A stretch of 64,000 bases of DNA from Hemileia vastatrix (lineage: Eukaryota; Basidiomycota; Pucciniomycetes; Pucciniales; Zaghouaniaceae), in contig JASXTE010000013.1 in assembly GCA_030280995.1 (NCBI GenBank), forward strand, positions 12,858,501 through 12,922,500. The letters are read 5' to 3'. The notes under the pieces are model-generated. The model was given only the letters and a program-made list of their open reading frames with translations, had not been told where the DNA came from and searched no databases. Below are positions 11,875 to 21,916 of this stretch, in pieces. Numbering within the stretch: position 1 is the stretch's first letter; each line of letters begins with the position of its first letter. The position numbers were made by a program, and so were the translations under genes.

Positions 11875-14630
11875 TTAAACTAAAGAATTACATGTGTTCA
11901 ATTCTGGTTTTAATAATTTTTTGGAGGAAGAAATCTTAAATTTCCTCTTCCCATTCATTCCCATTGTGAAACATTGGTTTGAGGGATCCAATTTTATGCC
12001 ATACTTGGTTAAAATATCATTCTCTACAATAAACCAATTGCTTAAGTTATCATTTTTCATGACAACAAAGTCACAAATAGCTCTTACAAAACCATGGTTA
12101 TATTTAAAAAACACTGTGGCTTTGTATTTTCCAATGGGGGACAAAACAGAGCCATAACCTCTCCAATTTACAGAAATGATAGGCATCAGTTTTGATTTAT
12201 AGTCTTGATCCACTGAAGCAAGTGCTCTTTCAGAAACTACACTTCCTCCAGCTCCAGAATCCAGAACAACTTCTATGCTGGTTCCATTAATCAAGACTGG
12301 TGCCTTGAGAGGGGCAATAACAATTGAGCTATCCTCAATGTTCTTTATGATCTCAGCATCTTCAACTGTAGATAAAGCATTATTATCAATATCAATAGTA
12401 TTTAAATAATGAATATCCTCTTCCAGAATCAAGATTTCTTGTTGAGATTCATATGAAATATTGCTGGCACAATCACTTGATGTATCATCCAGTGCTACTG
12501 TGTCATCAGCATGCTCCTCTGTTTGTTCTACAATATTTATCTTCTTGTCAAAAACATGGCCTTTCTGCCAAGGCTTGTTGCACTTCAAGAAAGTGTTTGT
12601 TGCATACTTTTTTGGTGCAACAGGGGCAGAAGGCTTACCAACCTTTTCCAGAGGTTTCTGTTGGTAAGTGGAGGGTTTCTCCAAAGGGGTCCTAGGAATG
12701 AATCTTCTGGCATCAAACTTGTTGTTTAGAAGGATCTCATTGCAAGTATTAATGAAAGAAGAGGGTTCTCTTGAGAACTCAGTCCTAGCCACTATCAAGT
12801 CTCTCAGAGACATTGGTAATTTATAAAGGATCCTGTCCTTCAATAACTCAAACTCCATATTTGGGTCCATTGCCCTTAAGATTTTTACAAGTTTCATTAA
12901 GAACTCAATAGGTTTATCAGTAGAAGAGCTATATCTAGTTTCCTCATACTGCCTTTTTTGAGCCATTCTGAACTTGGAGCCACCAAATTGTGCTTTAATT
13001 AATTTCTTCCAATCATCCCATGAGTAGTCATTCCCATCCAGGAGAACAGATTCATACCACATTAAGGCAACATTGGTAAACAAAGAAATTAACTTGGACA
13101 CAATTTCCTCATCTGGGAGTTTGTAAGAATTTTTTAAGTTATCAATTCTGCAAATAAATTGCTGTCAATCTGAGGAAGAATCACCATCAAATGTTGGGTG
13201 CTGGTCAAGTTTTGGCCAATTCTTTTGATTTGAAGGAGTCTCCTTAGTACAAGCTTGTTTCTGAGTAAGGAGCAGCTGTAACTTCTCTAGTTGTGCAGTA
13301 ATCTCATTGGTTAATCCCTCTTCTGAAGGTCCTGGTGCATCATTAATTTTTAATGGAAACTCAGGGGTATCAACATGTATTTCTGGAACTAATTTACTTT
13401 TAGATGAAATAGCCACAGGTAACTCTGGGGCATCCTGTGCTATTTGTTCTTTCAAAGAAATCTCAGAATACTTTTGATCAATAAATAATGAGTTCAATTT
13501 CTCCTCAATGGTTGTTAGTCTAGTTTTCAATCTTGGAAGACTAGATAAACTCTCATTGATTGTTGCAAAAGATAACTGATTCTTATTTTGAAAAGATATA
13601 AAATGGTCATTCAATCTTTTCAGATTCATCTTATCTATCTCCACCTCCTGGCAGCAGGCAGATACAGTATCTTTCAGTTTAGACAAATCAATTTTTATAT
13701 TTTACCATAAAGCAACTTTCTTTTCATGGGTTGCTTTTTAATGAGACAATTCATCAGAAACTCTCTGTGATTCATTTCTTAATGCTTGATAACCCTATTC
13801 AGTTAACAAACTATTATATTTCTGAGTCAATTGCATGTTGTTCATTATATGGTTTTTTTTGTCAATAATATTTCTCAAATATTCATCATTGATGTTAGCT
13901 ACATCTGGAGTGTTTCTCCGTAAAGAAACAGAGTAACTTTCCAGAATCTCATAAAACTCAGGTTCAAGTGTTTCATCAATAATAGCCATATCAGGATTTA
14001 TCATTGAAGTAGCAATCAGAACTAAAGGATTAGATACATTTGAAATTTGAGTAATTTTTCTACTGTTCTCTAGAGGTCTCACAGTCTCATCTCCTATTCC
14101 ATAATTACCTGAGGGAACTGAATTAGTTACAAGAAATGGTACTTGAGAATCAATAGAGGGGCTTACCAAGGTTTGCTGGGCAAAGTCATATTGTTTTTTC
14201 TTCTTCTTCCTCCTTGATAGGGGTGAGGAGGTGTTGGGTTGACTTGGTTGTGTCTGGCTGGACCTTCTTGGGGCGCCTGTTGGTTTTAAGACAGGTAATT
14301 CCACTGAGTGTTCAGCCAATCCCACTGACACTTGGATACTTCCACTTTCTCTGGCTTCTGGGGAGCCAATTGCTAAAGATCCCTGTGTGGAGGAGGTTTC
14401 CTCTTCCCTTGAAGAAAAGCATCTATTTTTCTTACCTTTTCTTCTAGAGCATCTACCTTTGACCTCAATTTCAAGTTTTCTGTCCTTAATTCCTTTATAT
14501 GTGTTGACAGGTTCTTTACTTGCTGAGGCAAGGGCATCTTTTTTATCTTGAATCCTTTTGGAAGTCCTTCTGGGGGGTTTATAATAGGTTTCTGTTCCTG
14601 GGTTTCCACCAGAACTTCCACTTCCTCCAT
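11875..14630 (-). pseudogene. Element M gag-protease, broken
   Basis: In element order: 14373-14630 is a coiled-coil-like N-terminal segment (repeated Leu/Lys/Glu); 13795-14331 is a Ser/Thr-rich segment; 13165-13686 is more coiled coil ending NQKNWPKLDQHPTFDGD; 11875-13101 is the capsid-like part (WYESVLL, WDDWKKLIKAQFGG) followed by the aspartic protease VVLDSGAGGSVVS. Element P has the same proteins in better condition. The zinc knuckle, CYKCNEPWVKGHAC in P, reads FLKCNKPWQKGHVF here, so two metal ligands are lost. There are at least three frame breaks. Function in an intact copy would be particle assembly and polyprotein cleavage. Confidence 0.85.
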
Positions 14631-14639
14631 TTCTACATG

Positions 14640-15355
14640 CTGATTAGGGCGATGATTGATAAATTTGAGCTAATTTTCTATTCAAATGGGAACTTACAGA
14701 AGTAGCCTCATCATAATAAATCAAATCCAATTCTTCTTCACGTGCAGCAGAGATACCTTGATCAGTCATTTCTAATTTTTTACTGCAATGAGATAGGGAG
14801 AAAATAAGATGAATTAATTTATATTTTTACTTTATATTAAAAAGAAAAATAATAAAATAAAATTTTTCAGTATAAAATCAACTAAAATAACAATCAATTT
14901 ATTAATTCAAAACAATTTAAAACCAGGATTATAATATAAGAAACTGAAGAAAAAATTTAAATTTTTTTATTAACAATTTTATGAGAATTATTATCAGGAT
15001 TTTTAAATCAACTGAATACTTAACTACCAGGACTTAATGTCAACTGAAATAATTAAATATGAATTTTATAAAATTTTATTTTCAGGACAATTTGTCAACT
15101 GAAACAAGTAAAATTAAATTTATCAGGACGAAATTCAACTGAATATTATAATAATTAATTTTTAAAATATAATTTTTATTACTTCTAGGACTAAGAACAC
15201 AATTGCTATATTATTGTCAACTAGGAAAAATAAAAAAATAAAAAAATAATTCCAATTTACTTGACACCTCCCCCTGTAAAATGAGCAAATTAATGCCACT
15301 TACAGAGAGCTGAGTAAAAGGAAATACGTAGAGTATGAAGAGTGCAAAGTGACCC
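14640..15355 (-). repeat. Element M leader with CAGGAC/TCAACTGAA repeats
   Basis: Untranslated leader between gag and the N1 insertion. Between about 14945 and 15225 a motif recurs five or six times: CAGGAC, 4-8 variable bases, then TCAACTGAA. Many copies can fold as short hairpins through CAG/CTG and GAC/GTC pairs; the copy near 15087 (TTCAGGACAATTTGTC then AACTGAA) is an imperfect palindrome. In element sense the order reads TTCAGTTGA ... GTCCTG. Function unknown; a packaging, translation or regulatory role is possible. Confidence 0.5.
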
Positions 15356-15359
15356 ACGA

Positions 15360-16089
15360 TGTAGAAAATCCTAAAGTACTAGCTATAGGCCTTGACCAAG
15401 GGAGTTGGAGAAAAACCATAGAGAAAATCCCCTGTCCCTTTAGAAAAATAAGTGAGATTGACCTGTTGCAGCAAATTGGAGATCTGTTTGCTAGACCCTC
15501 TAATTAAACACACTTGACCCCTTTAAAAGTGAAAATAATAGTCCCAGACAGACTACTAGCAAGAGTTGAAATGAACAGTAATATATTCCAACAAAACACA
15601 AGCCAATGAGACAGTGAGGAGCAGAGAGGCAATGAGTAAAGAGATAAGATGATTCCCTAAAAAATCTTCCCACACACGCATCATACAGCCGGCGCACAGA
15701 CCACCCTGACCAATTCCCTGCCCAAAATCCAGCTTTCCCAGCCTTTTTCATGCATAAAATGCATTTTAGCGCTTCCCCAGTGCCCAGGGGGCCATGCCCC
15801 TCTGCTTAGGGGCAGGCAGGCCGCTTGGGGGCGGGTGGGCCGCTTCTAGGCCCTAAACACCCATACAACCCATAACTTCACTAATAAACAAGATAAACAC
15901 ACATAAGACATACCAAAATGAAAATAAAATAAAGGACAATAAGCTGAGACATAATAAGTGACCCTAGCTTAAGCCTAAATAAGCACCACTAAGCAATAAA
16001 CATCCGATAAATACCAATAATAACACCATAACTACCCAAATACCCCAAAATATGCACTTGAAAGGCCTACCCAGGTTTGGATCACCACA
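15360..16089 (-). repeat. N1 3' LTR
   Basis: 730-bp LTR, very similar to 19626-20341. The main differences are indels in a GC-rich patch: about 40 extra G/C-rich bases around 15785-15840 here, and extra AAACCCTAAAAACCC-like bases near 20097-20120 in the other copy. Both LTRs contain an 83-codon minus-strand open frame (15500-15751 and 19766-20017) with no recognisable domain, probably chance. Confidence 0.9.
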
Positions 16090-16421
16090 TCCTCCCTCCA
16101 ATTAAGAATGGCCCCATTCTTCGTTCGCCAAAGCCATGCTTGAAAACCTATCCAGAATCTTTACAAACAGCTTATTTCTCTCTTCCACCAGATCCTATTC
16201 CATCCTAAGTGAACTTCTGAACCAGCAATCCAAGCTTCTTCTTTAACACTTCTCTTGCACCATGCCTTTAAATTAAATCTATCTCTTTGAAAAGAATCTC
16301 ATTCTTCTGTTCCTGAATTCCAACTCTGGATGTACCAGCCTCCAACAATGAAAAGTTATATCCAGTTGACAAGTCTTCCCAACTATAACCTTCTACCAGC
16401 ATAAAAATTTCCTCATTTTAT

Positions 16422-17160
16422 AGTATGGGGGGACTCACAACCCTCAGTTTAAAGTCTTGGGGGACTAAAAGCCCTCAGTTTGAAGTCTTGGGGGACTAAC
16501 AGCCCTCATTTTATTGTCTTGGGGGACTAACAGCCCTCATTTTATTGTCTTGGGGGACTCCAAAAATCCTCAGTTTATAGTCTTGGGGGACTGAAAAAAA
16601 CCTGAATCACAGAACCCAGAACCAGAGATCAACCAGAAAAAGATTTAGAGAAGTAACTAACTTTCTGGGGTAACTGTATATAGAGCTGCCAGCCCATCAG
16701 TCACCCCCAAACTTGCCTTTACAAAATTCAGAAGTTCCCCCTTGGATCCTTCTGCCTTTAAACTTCCACATCACACTGCCTCCCATTCCTCAGTTTATAG
16801 TCTTGGGGGACTTACCATCAACAATCCTCAGTTTAAAGTCTTGGGGGACTAACACAGTGTTCAGTTTAAAGTCTTGACGGACTACTTCTTGACAAAATCT
16901 TGAAACCAGCCAGTTTAAAGTCTTGGAGGACTAATAGATCCACAGTAGTAAAATTAAATTCTTGAATAAATCTTTAAAAACCAGCCAGTTTTAAGTCTTG
17001 GAGGACTGACAGAATTTTCAGTTTAAAGTCTTGATGGACATCAAAAAATCTTGAGCCTGTAATTAAAAGATCAGTTTAAAGTCTTGAAGGACTTTCCAAA
17101 AAAATCTTGAAGATATAGCCCATAAATAAAAGATCAGTTTAAAGTCTTGAAGGACCTTCC
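16422..17160. repeat. N1 array of AAAGTCTTGGGGGACT motif
   Basis: About 14 irregularly spaced copies of a 20-22 nt motif whose core is AAAGTCTTGGGGGACT, usually preceded by CAGTTT and followed by AA. Block 1 (16422-16595, six copies) keeps GGGGGACT. Block 2 (16790-17160, eight copies) drifts to GACGGACT, GGAGGACT, GATGGACA and GAAGGACT. Two stray copies lie at about 17645 and 17909. AGTC and GACT can pair as a small hairpin around TTGGGG. Spacing of 25-75 nt excludes a simple tandem repeat. The blocks flank hairpin A1. The same order occurs in B and C. Confidence 0.85.
16667..16707 (-). other. Hairpin A, copy 1 (N1)
   Basis: Outer arms GGGGTAACTG (16667-16676) and CAGTCACCCC (16698-16707) enclose an inner GAGC...GCCC stem. 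On the minus strand, which is element sense, the single change leaves a G.U pair; on the plus strand it would be an A/C mismatch. It lies between motif blocks 1 and 2. Confidence 0.6.
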
Positions 17161-17260
17161 AGAAAAAAAAATCTTGAAGATATAGCCCATAAATCCCCAA
17201 ACCAAAAACCATCAAAGCCAAAACATTTAACCTCCTTTAACAAATAAAACAAAATAAAAT

Positions 17261-17330
17261 GGTATCCCCCAGCCAATTGATGAGCTGATCCCCTGATACC
17301 TTACCCGCATCCAATTGCACCTTGATGTGG
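17261..17330. other. Hairpin B, copy 1 (N1)
   Basis: Stem GGTATC (17261-17266) with GATACC (17295-17300), inner stem CAGC/GCTG around loop CAATTGATGA, then a second hairpin CCGCATC ... GATGTGG (about 17304-17330). It matches 52252-52322 closely and 52448-52518 with compensatory changes. Confidence 0.6.
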
Positions 17331-17548
17331 TCACACCTAAAAAAATTTAATTTTTTTATTTTTATTTTGACTCCTCCTCTTCTACCAAAAAATTGCCAGA
17401 GCCCTATCTTGAGCCTTTGAACAAACATAGCCTCCATAAAAAATTAAAAAGAAAAAAAGAGAAAAAAAGTAAATAATCTTGAATCCACCACTTTCACATT
17501 CAACACCCTAAAACCACATAGCAAAGCCAGCTCCAGGTCTACAGAAAA

Positions 17549-17604
17549 GATCACTGGGTGGGTTCCCTCCAATAATTAAAAATGATGGGAGACCACCAGT
17601 GATC
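17549..17604. other. Hairpin C, copy 1 (N1)
   Basis: Arms GATCACTGG (17549-17557) and CCAGTGATC (17596-17604) pair perfectly, extended by TGG/CCA and TCCC/GGGA with small bulges, around an A/T-rich loop. A second copy is at 52694-52749. Confidence 0.6.
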
Positions 17605-17740
17605 CACCACCAATCCAAAAGCACCAAAAGACACCCAATGCAATCCAGTTTAAATTCATAGAGGACTAAAAACCTGAATCACAAAAAAACAACACTAGAA
17701 TTCAACTAGAAAAAAACCAAAGGCTTGAAACAGACATTCT

Positions 17741-17782
17741 GGGGTAACTGTTCTACAGAGCAGCCAGCTCGTCAGTTACCCC
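17741..17782 (-). other. Hairpin A, copy 2 (N1)
   Basis: Perfect 10-bp outer stem GGGGTAACTG (17741-17750) with CAGTTACCCC (17773-17782), and inner stem GAGC/GCTC. It is nearly identical to copies in B (52889) and C (62637). Confidence 0.65.
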
Positions 17783-18004
17783 CACACTTGCCAAAATAAA
17801 ATCTAGAAGCCCCCCCTGGGTTCCTTCTAACAAAAACACAACATCCAACAAAATTAAACAAAACCAATAAACATGAGGGGTCCAGCACTTGAAGACCAAA
17901 AGAATTTCCAGTTTAAAGTCATGGTGGACTAAAAATCAAATACATAGAGGACAAATTAAGCAAAACCAAAACAAGTTAAGTAGTTTATCCTCATTTCGGA
18001 GGAA

Positions 18005-19387
18005 TCAGATTCTTGAAATCCCAAGGTTTAAACCAATAAGTTTGCCCCTAGGGCTTGAACCCCCTAAGCTCCTCTTCCAATTCTGATATCCCAAAATCAG
18101 ACCTCCAAACAAATCTTCCATCCTCCTCCATACACTGAGTCTACCATAGTTCACATTACCAGAATCAATAAATTCTCCATCCTGTGAAACATCTGGAACC
18201 TCCACCACATCTTTAAAATCAACCTCCATACCAGTGACATCCAAAACATCACAATTTTCCCCTTCCCTACAGGAATCTTGATTAGAATCTGAAAAATCCT
18301 CCAGAATAACATCAATAACATTAAAATAATGATCCTCCTCCAAGAAAAGAGCTTCAGATTTTGAGGGAACCACCTGAAAATAATCTTCCTCTATGAGAAA
18401 AAGATCCAAGATGGAATCTTTCTGTCCATCCAAAAATTCAACTGATATATCTTCCTCCAATAAGCCATTATCTGGTCTTGAGAAAGAAAAATAATCATCC
18501 CTCAACAACCATTCATCCACCACAGACTCCTTCTCAATATCCCAAAATCCTTCTTCATGACCAGACAAGTCCTCCTTCCCACATATTTCACCCAACTTTG
18601 AGGAAATACACTGATCCTCCAGTGTGTACATTTCAAAAACATCCAGTGAAGCAAATTCCTGAGATCCCATGGCATCCATTGGAAAAGAAAAATCATTTTC
18701 ATAAACATCATCAGAGTCCCCATCTTCAAAAATTGATGGCTCCAACCCCTCCCTAGAAACTGAATTTTTCACCACAGTCTCCTGAACCTCTCCATCCAAC
18801 AGGATTTCATCTCCAGATTCCACATCCCTATCCATCATACAATCCACATATCCCAAAATAACCTCCTTCAGAATAGCCATACCAGGAATCCTATTTTCCC
18901 CATTTGGAAGAGTCTTCATCAAGTCAGCCTTGAAAAGAATCTCCATAACCTCCACCTTTACATTCCTTCCCATGGCACTCCAAAATACATACTTGGCCCC
19001 ATCTTCATGTGGTAATATATCATTATATACCAGATAATCCAGAGCCTCCCCAAACTCCTCCATAAATTCCCCATACTGAGAAAGAGAAGTTACACCACCT
19101 TTCAATTCCCACTTCCTATCAATCCCATGAAGATCCACCATTGAGAATGTAGTAGGCAAAATTTTAACCATTTCAATCTTCAACTTCCCCCAGTCCTGAC
19201 TCCTATATCCTGCCATACCAGAACCTTCCTTCTCCACCTCCCTATTACCAATGAAAAAGATTACTTGCCTGACCATTTCCAACAGTGAGGCCCCATCAAT
19301 CTCAGCAGAAGCCTCAAACCTAGCCAAAAACCCCTTTCCATCCTCTCCCAAAAACCTTGAACCATCCCAAGACTGAATCCTCACCAT
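18005..19387 (-). CDS. N1 gag-like protein, intact, acidic C-terminus
   Basis: Uninterrupted 460-residue gene, the only long intact ORF in N1. Residues 1-190 align by eye with element B gag: VRIQSWDGSRF against VRIKTWDGTKF, VIFFIGNREVEKE against IIFFIGDRSVEKE, YVFWSAMGRNVKVEVM against DVFWSALARDVRMDVL, LMKTLPNG against LMKTLSNG. Residues about 200-440 are strongly acidic (many D and E) and replace the part that in B carries the zinc knuckle and protease. There is no Cys-His knuckle and no DSG/DTG. ATG at 19387 aligns with an internal Met of B gag. Likely role: capsid-like protein that packages N1 RNA, with enzymes supplied by B-type elements (inference). Intactness in such decayed surroundings suggests recent selection or recent arrival. 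Confidence 0.8.
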   Translation of the reverse strand: MVRIQSWDGSRFLGEDGKGFLARFEASAEIDGASLLEMVRQVIFFIGNREVEKEGSGMAGYRSQDWGKLKIEMVKILPTTFSMVDLHGIDRKWELKGGVTSLSQYGEFMEEFGEALDYLVYNDILPHEDGAKYVFWSAMGRNVKVEVMEILFKADLMKTLPNGENRIPGMAILKEVILGYVDCMMDRDVESGDEILLDGEVQETVVKNSVSREGLEPSIFEDGDSDDVYENDFSFPMDAMGSQEFASLDVFEMYTLEDQCISSKLGEICGKEDLSGHEEGFWDIEKESVVDEWLLRDDYFSFSRPDNGLLEEDISVEFLDGQKDSILDLFLIEEDYFQVVPSKSEALFLEEDHYFNVIDVILEDFSDSNQDSCREGENCDVLDVTGMEVDFKDVVEVPDVSQDGEFIDSGNVNYGRLSVWRRMEDLFGGLILGYQNWKRSLGGSSPRGKLIGLNLGISRI

Positions 19388-19604
19388 CCTAGCAATTCCA
19401 ATTTACAGCCTCCAATCTCCACCAAAGATAGCCAAAGTCCCCCCCAGTAGCCTTAGAGACCTAGGAGGGACCAAAACCAACAGAAAAGAAGACCCCTAGA
19501 CCAACCACAAAGAGATATAGCACCAAATTCAAAATTGACCAAAGGAAAGCCACCAAAGAGAGAAGCCTAGATCAACAGAGATTCCAAAAAGCCAACAGAT
19601 TCCA

Positions 19605-19621
19605 CCCCACATTGGGCGCCA
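19605..19621 (-). other. N1 primer-binding site
   Basis: On the minus strand, four bases after the right LTR, the sequence reads TGGCGCCCAATGTGGGG. This is complementary to a tRNA 3' end finishing GGCGCCA. Element B has the same site with two differences (59961-59977). I cannot name the tRNA. Confidence 0.75.
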
Positions 19622-19625
19622 GAAA

Positions 19626-20341
19626 TGTAGACAATCCTAAAGTACTAGCTATAGGCCTTGACCAAGGGAGTTGGAGAAAAACCAGAGAGACAATCCCCTG
19701 TCCCTTTAGAAAAATAAGCGAGATTGACCTGTTTCAGCAAATTGGAGATCTGTTTGCTAGAACCTCTAATTAAACACACTTGACCCCTTTAAAAGTGAAA
19801 ATATTAGTCCCAGACAGACTACTAGCAAGAGTTGAAATGAACAGTAATATATTCCAACAAAACACAAGCCAATGAGAAAGTGAGGAACAGATAGGCAATG
19901 AGTAAAGAGATAAGATGATTCCCTAAAAAATCTTCCCACACACGCATCATACAGCCGGCGCACAGACCACCCTGACCAATTCCCTGCCCAAAATCCAGCT
20001 TTCCCAGCCTTTTTCATGCATAAAAGTGCATTTTAGTGCTTCTCCAGTGCCCAGGCGGCCAGGCTGCTTCTAGGCCCTAAACACCCATACAACCCATAAA
20101 AACCCTAAAAACCCTAAATACCCATAACTTCACTAATAAACAAGATAAACACACATAAGACATACCAAAATGAAAAGAAAATAAAGGAAAATAAGCTGAG
20201 ACATAATAAGTGACCCTAGCTTAAGCCTACATAAGCACCACTAAGCAATAAACATCTGATAAATACCAATAATAACACCATAACTACCCAAATACCCCAA
20301 AATATGCACTCCAAAGGCCTACCCAGGTTTGGATCACCACA
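19626..20341 (-). repeat. N1 5' LTR
   Basis: 716-bp LTR matching 15360-16089. Because the element lies on the minus strand, this right-hand copy is the promoter LTR. Confidence 0.9.
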
Positions 20342-20383
20342 ACGAATAGTAATCAATAATTACCACGAGATATATAACTATCA

Positions 20384-20434
20384 GATAGTATATAAGCTTA
20401 AGTTTTGGAGCGCGGTTCAATTCCCGTTTGCAGC
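20384..20434 (+). other. tRNA-like fragment with B box
   Basis: GGTTCAATTCC (20414-20424) matches the Pol III B-box consensus and is followed by CGTTTGCAGCA, like a tRNA 3' end. Upstream, ACTATCAGATAGT could form a D-arm-like hairpin. No clean T-stem or acceptor pairing can be made, so this is at most a decayed or partial tRNA. It is antisense to the M leader, just inside the 5' LTR. Confidence 0.25.
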
Positions 20435-20554
20435 AAAAAATAAGTCATGTGATGTATGATGTTTGTCGTTTTCGTCGTCCAATTGTCCTTATAGGTAGCT
20501 TGATGGCAATGGTCCCACGGTCTCTGGTCCTCAAAATAACAATGGGCGGTCAAC

Positions 20555-20572
20555 GATTCGGAAAGGCTCCCA
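20555..20572 (-). other. Element M primer-binding site
   Basis: Two bases inside the right LTR, the minus strand reads TGGGAGCCTTTCCGAATC. Element P has TGGGGGCCTTTCC at the same place (29168). It fits a tRNA ending GGCTCCCA. Confidence 0.65.
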
Positions 20573-20574
20573 AT

Positions 20575-21372
20575 TGTCAAGGGGTCCTTTTGGTCTAGAA
20601 GATTTATTTGAGGTTATACAAAGATTTTTTGGGTTTTAATGGACTCTCAAAAGTAAAGTACGTATTTTTTAATCAAACTGATTGTCTTACTCAAATAATA
20701 AGAGGTAGTGTTAAATATTAATATATTTTATAGATTAGATATACGTTGATGTAAATACTAATGTTATAAAATTATAGAAATAGTAATTGTGTTGTGTAAA
20801 TGTAATAAGTAAGTAAGTAAGGAATGAATCAAAAAGAAAAAAAGGAAAGACCTTTTATAGGCAAAATGTGAGAAAATAAAACACAGAATTACCACCCCCT
20901 AGTACAAGAGTATGAGAGGAAAAACTTAAATAAAGAGAGTATGTGAAATAATAAGAGTAAGTCTAAATAGTGCCTAAATAAAAGTATTTATTTTATTTGA
21001 AATAAAACTATGAACCCTTTAGTCTGTCACTTTTTAGTGTAAGAACATTTGATTTGAAATATAGAATCAATAAAATCTAATGAAAGGAATTTGAAAAAGT
21101 ATTTTTTTTTCTTTTTATAATTTTATATATTTTTTTTTATACTAATTTTTATTCCCATCTCATCTGTATTATTGAGCATGGTGTTTGGGAGTAAAAATAT
21201 ATGTGGGAAAATTACTTATTTTTATTAATTAATTACTTAGTGTACTTAGTTAGTTAATTGTAAGTAATACATAAGTAAATAATTAATTTTTAATACGGAT
21301 CTAAAAGGCGTGGCTTCACCTCAGTAAGATAATTAATTATTTTACTGGGTAAGTCTAGTAGCCTGGCTGACA
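20575..21372 (-). repeat. Element M 5' LTR
   Basis: 798-bp promoter LTR of M, nearly identical to 7925-8720, beginning TGTCAAGGGG and ending GGCTGACA. It is followed directly by the ATCCT duplication. Confidence 0.92.
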
Positions 21373-21377
21373 ATCCT

Positions 21378-21548
21378 AATCCTATTATGCCAGCTCCTCT
21401 TTTCAGATTTTCTGAAACTCTTTTTCCTGGCTCTAAACTTTTTTCCTTCATTTAATAATCATAATCCACCACACTGATATATCTATCCCTTTTACTTTAG
21501 ATATTGAGATCACAAATACTGATGATTTTGACTAGGTACAAATTGATT
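21378..21548. other. 171-bp spacer between elements M and H1
   Basis: Holds the second half of the ORF split by M (21378-21455) and then about 90 AT-rich bases up to the ATT target site of H1. Nothing else recognised. Confidence 0.5.
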
Positions 21549-21916
21549 AGGGGGTATCAATGTTGACCAATCTGCAATTAAATTAATTGCGGAAAATAAT
21601 CTGCATATCCCAATTATCTTCTGCAATTATTTTTGCTAATAATTGGGTTATTAGACACTTTACGTGTCAATGTTCACCTCTTATCCGACATTTTTTTACT
21701 CAATTTTTCATAACCACATATTGGAAAACTTTCTGTCATAACCACATCTTGACATACTTTCTGCTATAACCACATCTTGGACTACTCTATGGATATGGCT
21801 TCTACCTTGATGCACACTCACATTCTCGTCCCATCCTGTCCATTCTATCCACTCAGAAACCCTCACCATCTCATCTGCTTGTATCTGCTCCTTTTCATCT
21901 TCATTTATATTTTAAC

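Larger units (their letters stand above)
15360..20341 (-). mobile_element. Nested gag-only LTR element N1
   Basis: 4.98-kb element inserted in the leader of M. LTRs 15360-16089 and 19626-20341 start TGTAG and end CACCACA, with 4-bp duplication ACGA at 15356-15359 and 20342-20345. In element order: right LTR, primer site 19605-19621, one intact 460-codon gag-like gene, hairpins and short-motif arrays, polypurine tract (minus-strand AATTGGAGGGAGG next to 16090), left LTR. There is no protease, RT or integrase. It shares LTR ends, primer site, gag N-terminus and 3' cassette with element B, so B-type elements are its likely helpers. This is the TR-GAG type of non-autonomous element. Confidence 0.92.
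7925..21372 (-). mobile_element. Gypsy element M, chromovirus type, degenerate
   Basis: Full-length LTR retrotransposon on the minus strand. The LTRs (7925-8720 and 20575-21372) are nearly identical and begin TGTCAAGGGG and end CGACA or TGACA. A perfect 5-bp duplication, ATCCT, flanks it at 7920-7924 and 21373-21377. In element order: right LTR, primer site, leader, gag-protease, RT-RNase H-integrase-chromodomain, polypurine tract, left LTR. Element N1 (15360-20341) is inserted in the leader. Without N1 it is about 8.5 kb. The coding region is broken by frameshifts and stops although the LTRs look young, so it was probably already defective or was mobilised in trans. It is homologous throughout to element P. 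Confidence 0.92.

Noticed and set aside
15500..15751. 83-residue ORF in both N1 LTRs
   Set aside because: The two copies are one sequence duplicated with the LTR, so conservation between them is not evidence; no motif visible.
16422..17160. CRISPR-like array
   Set aside because: Motif copies are diverged, irregularly spaced and inside a eukaryotic retroelement; no cas genes.
17741..17782. Hammerhead ribozyme (minus strand contains ACTGATGAGCTG)
   Set aside because: The CTGATGAG core word is present, but no GAAA box follows the inner stem and no cleavage triplet fits, so the three-way junction cannot be drawn.
20096..20120. Telomere-like AAACCCTAAAAACCCTAAA
   Set aside because: Only two imperfect units inside an LTR indel; not a telomeric array.
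20398..20580. 60-residue minus-strand ORF at the M 5' end
   Set aside because: Covers the LTR edge, primer-binding site and leader; explained by those features.
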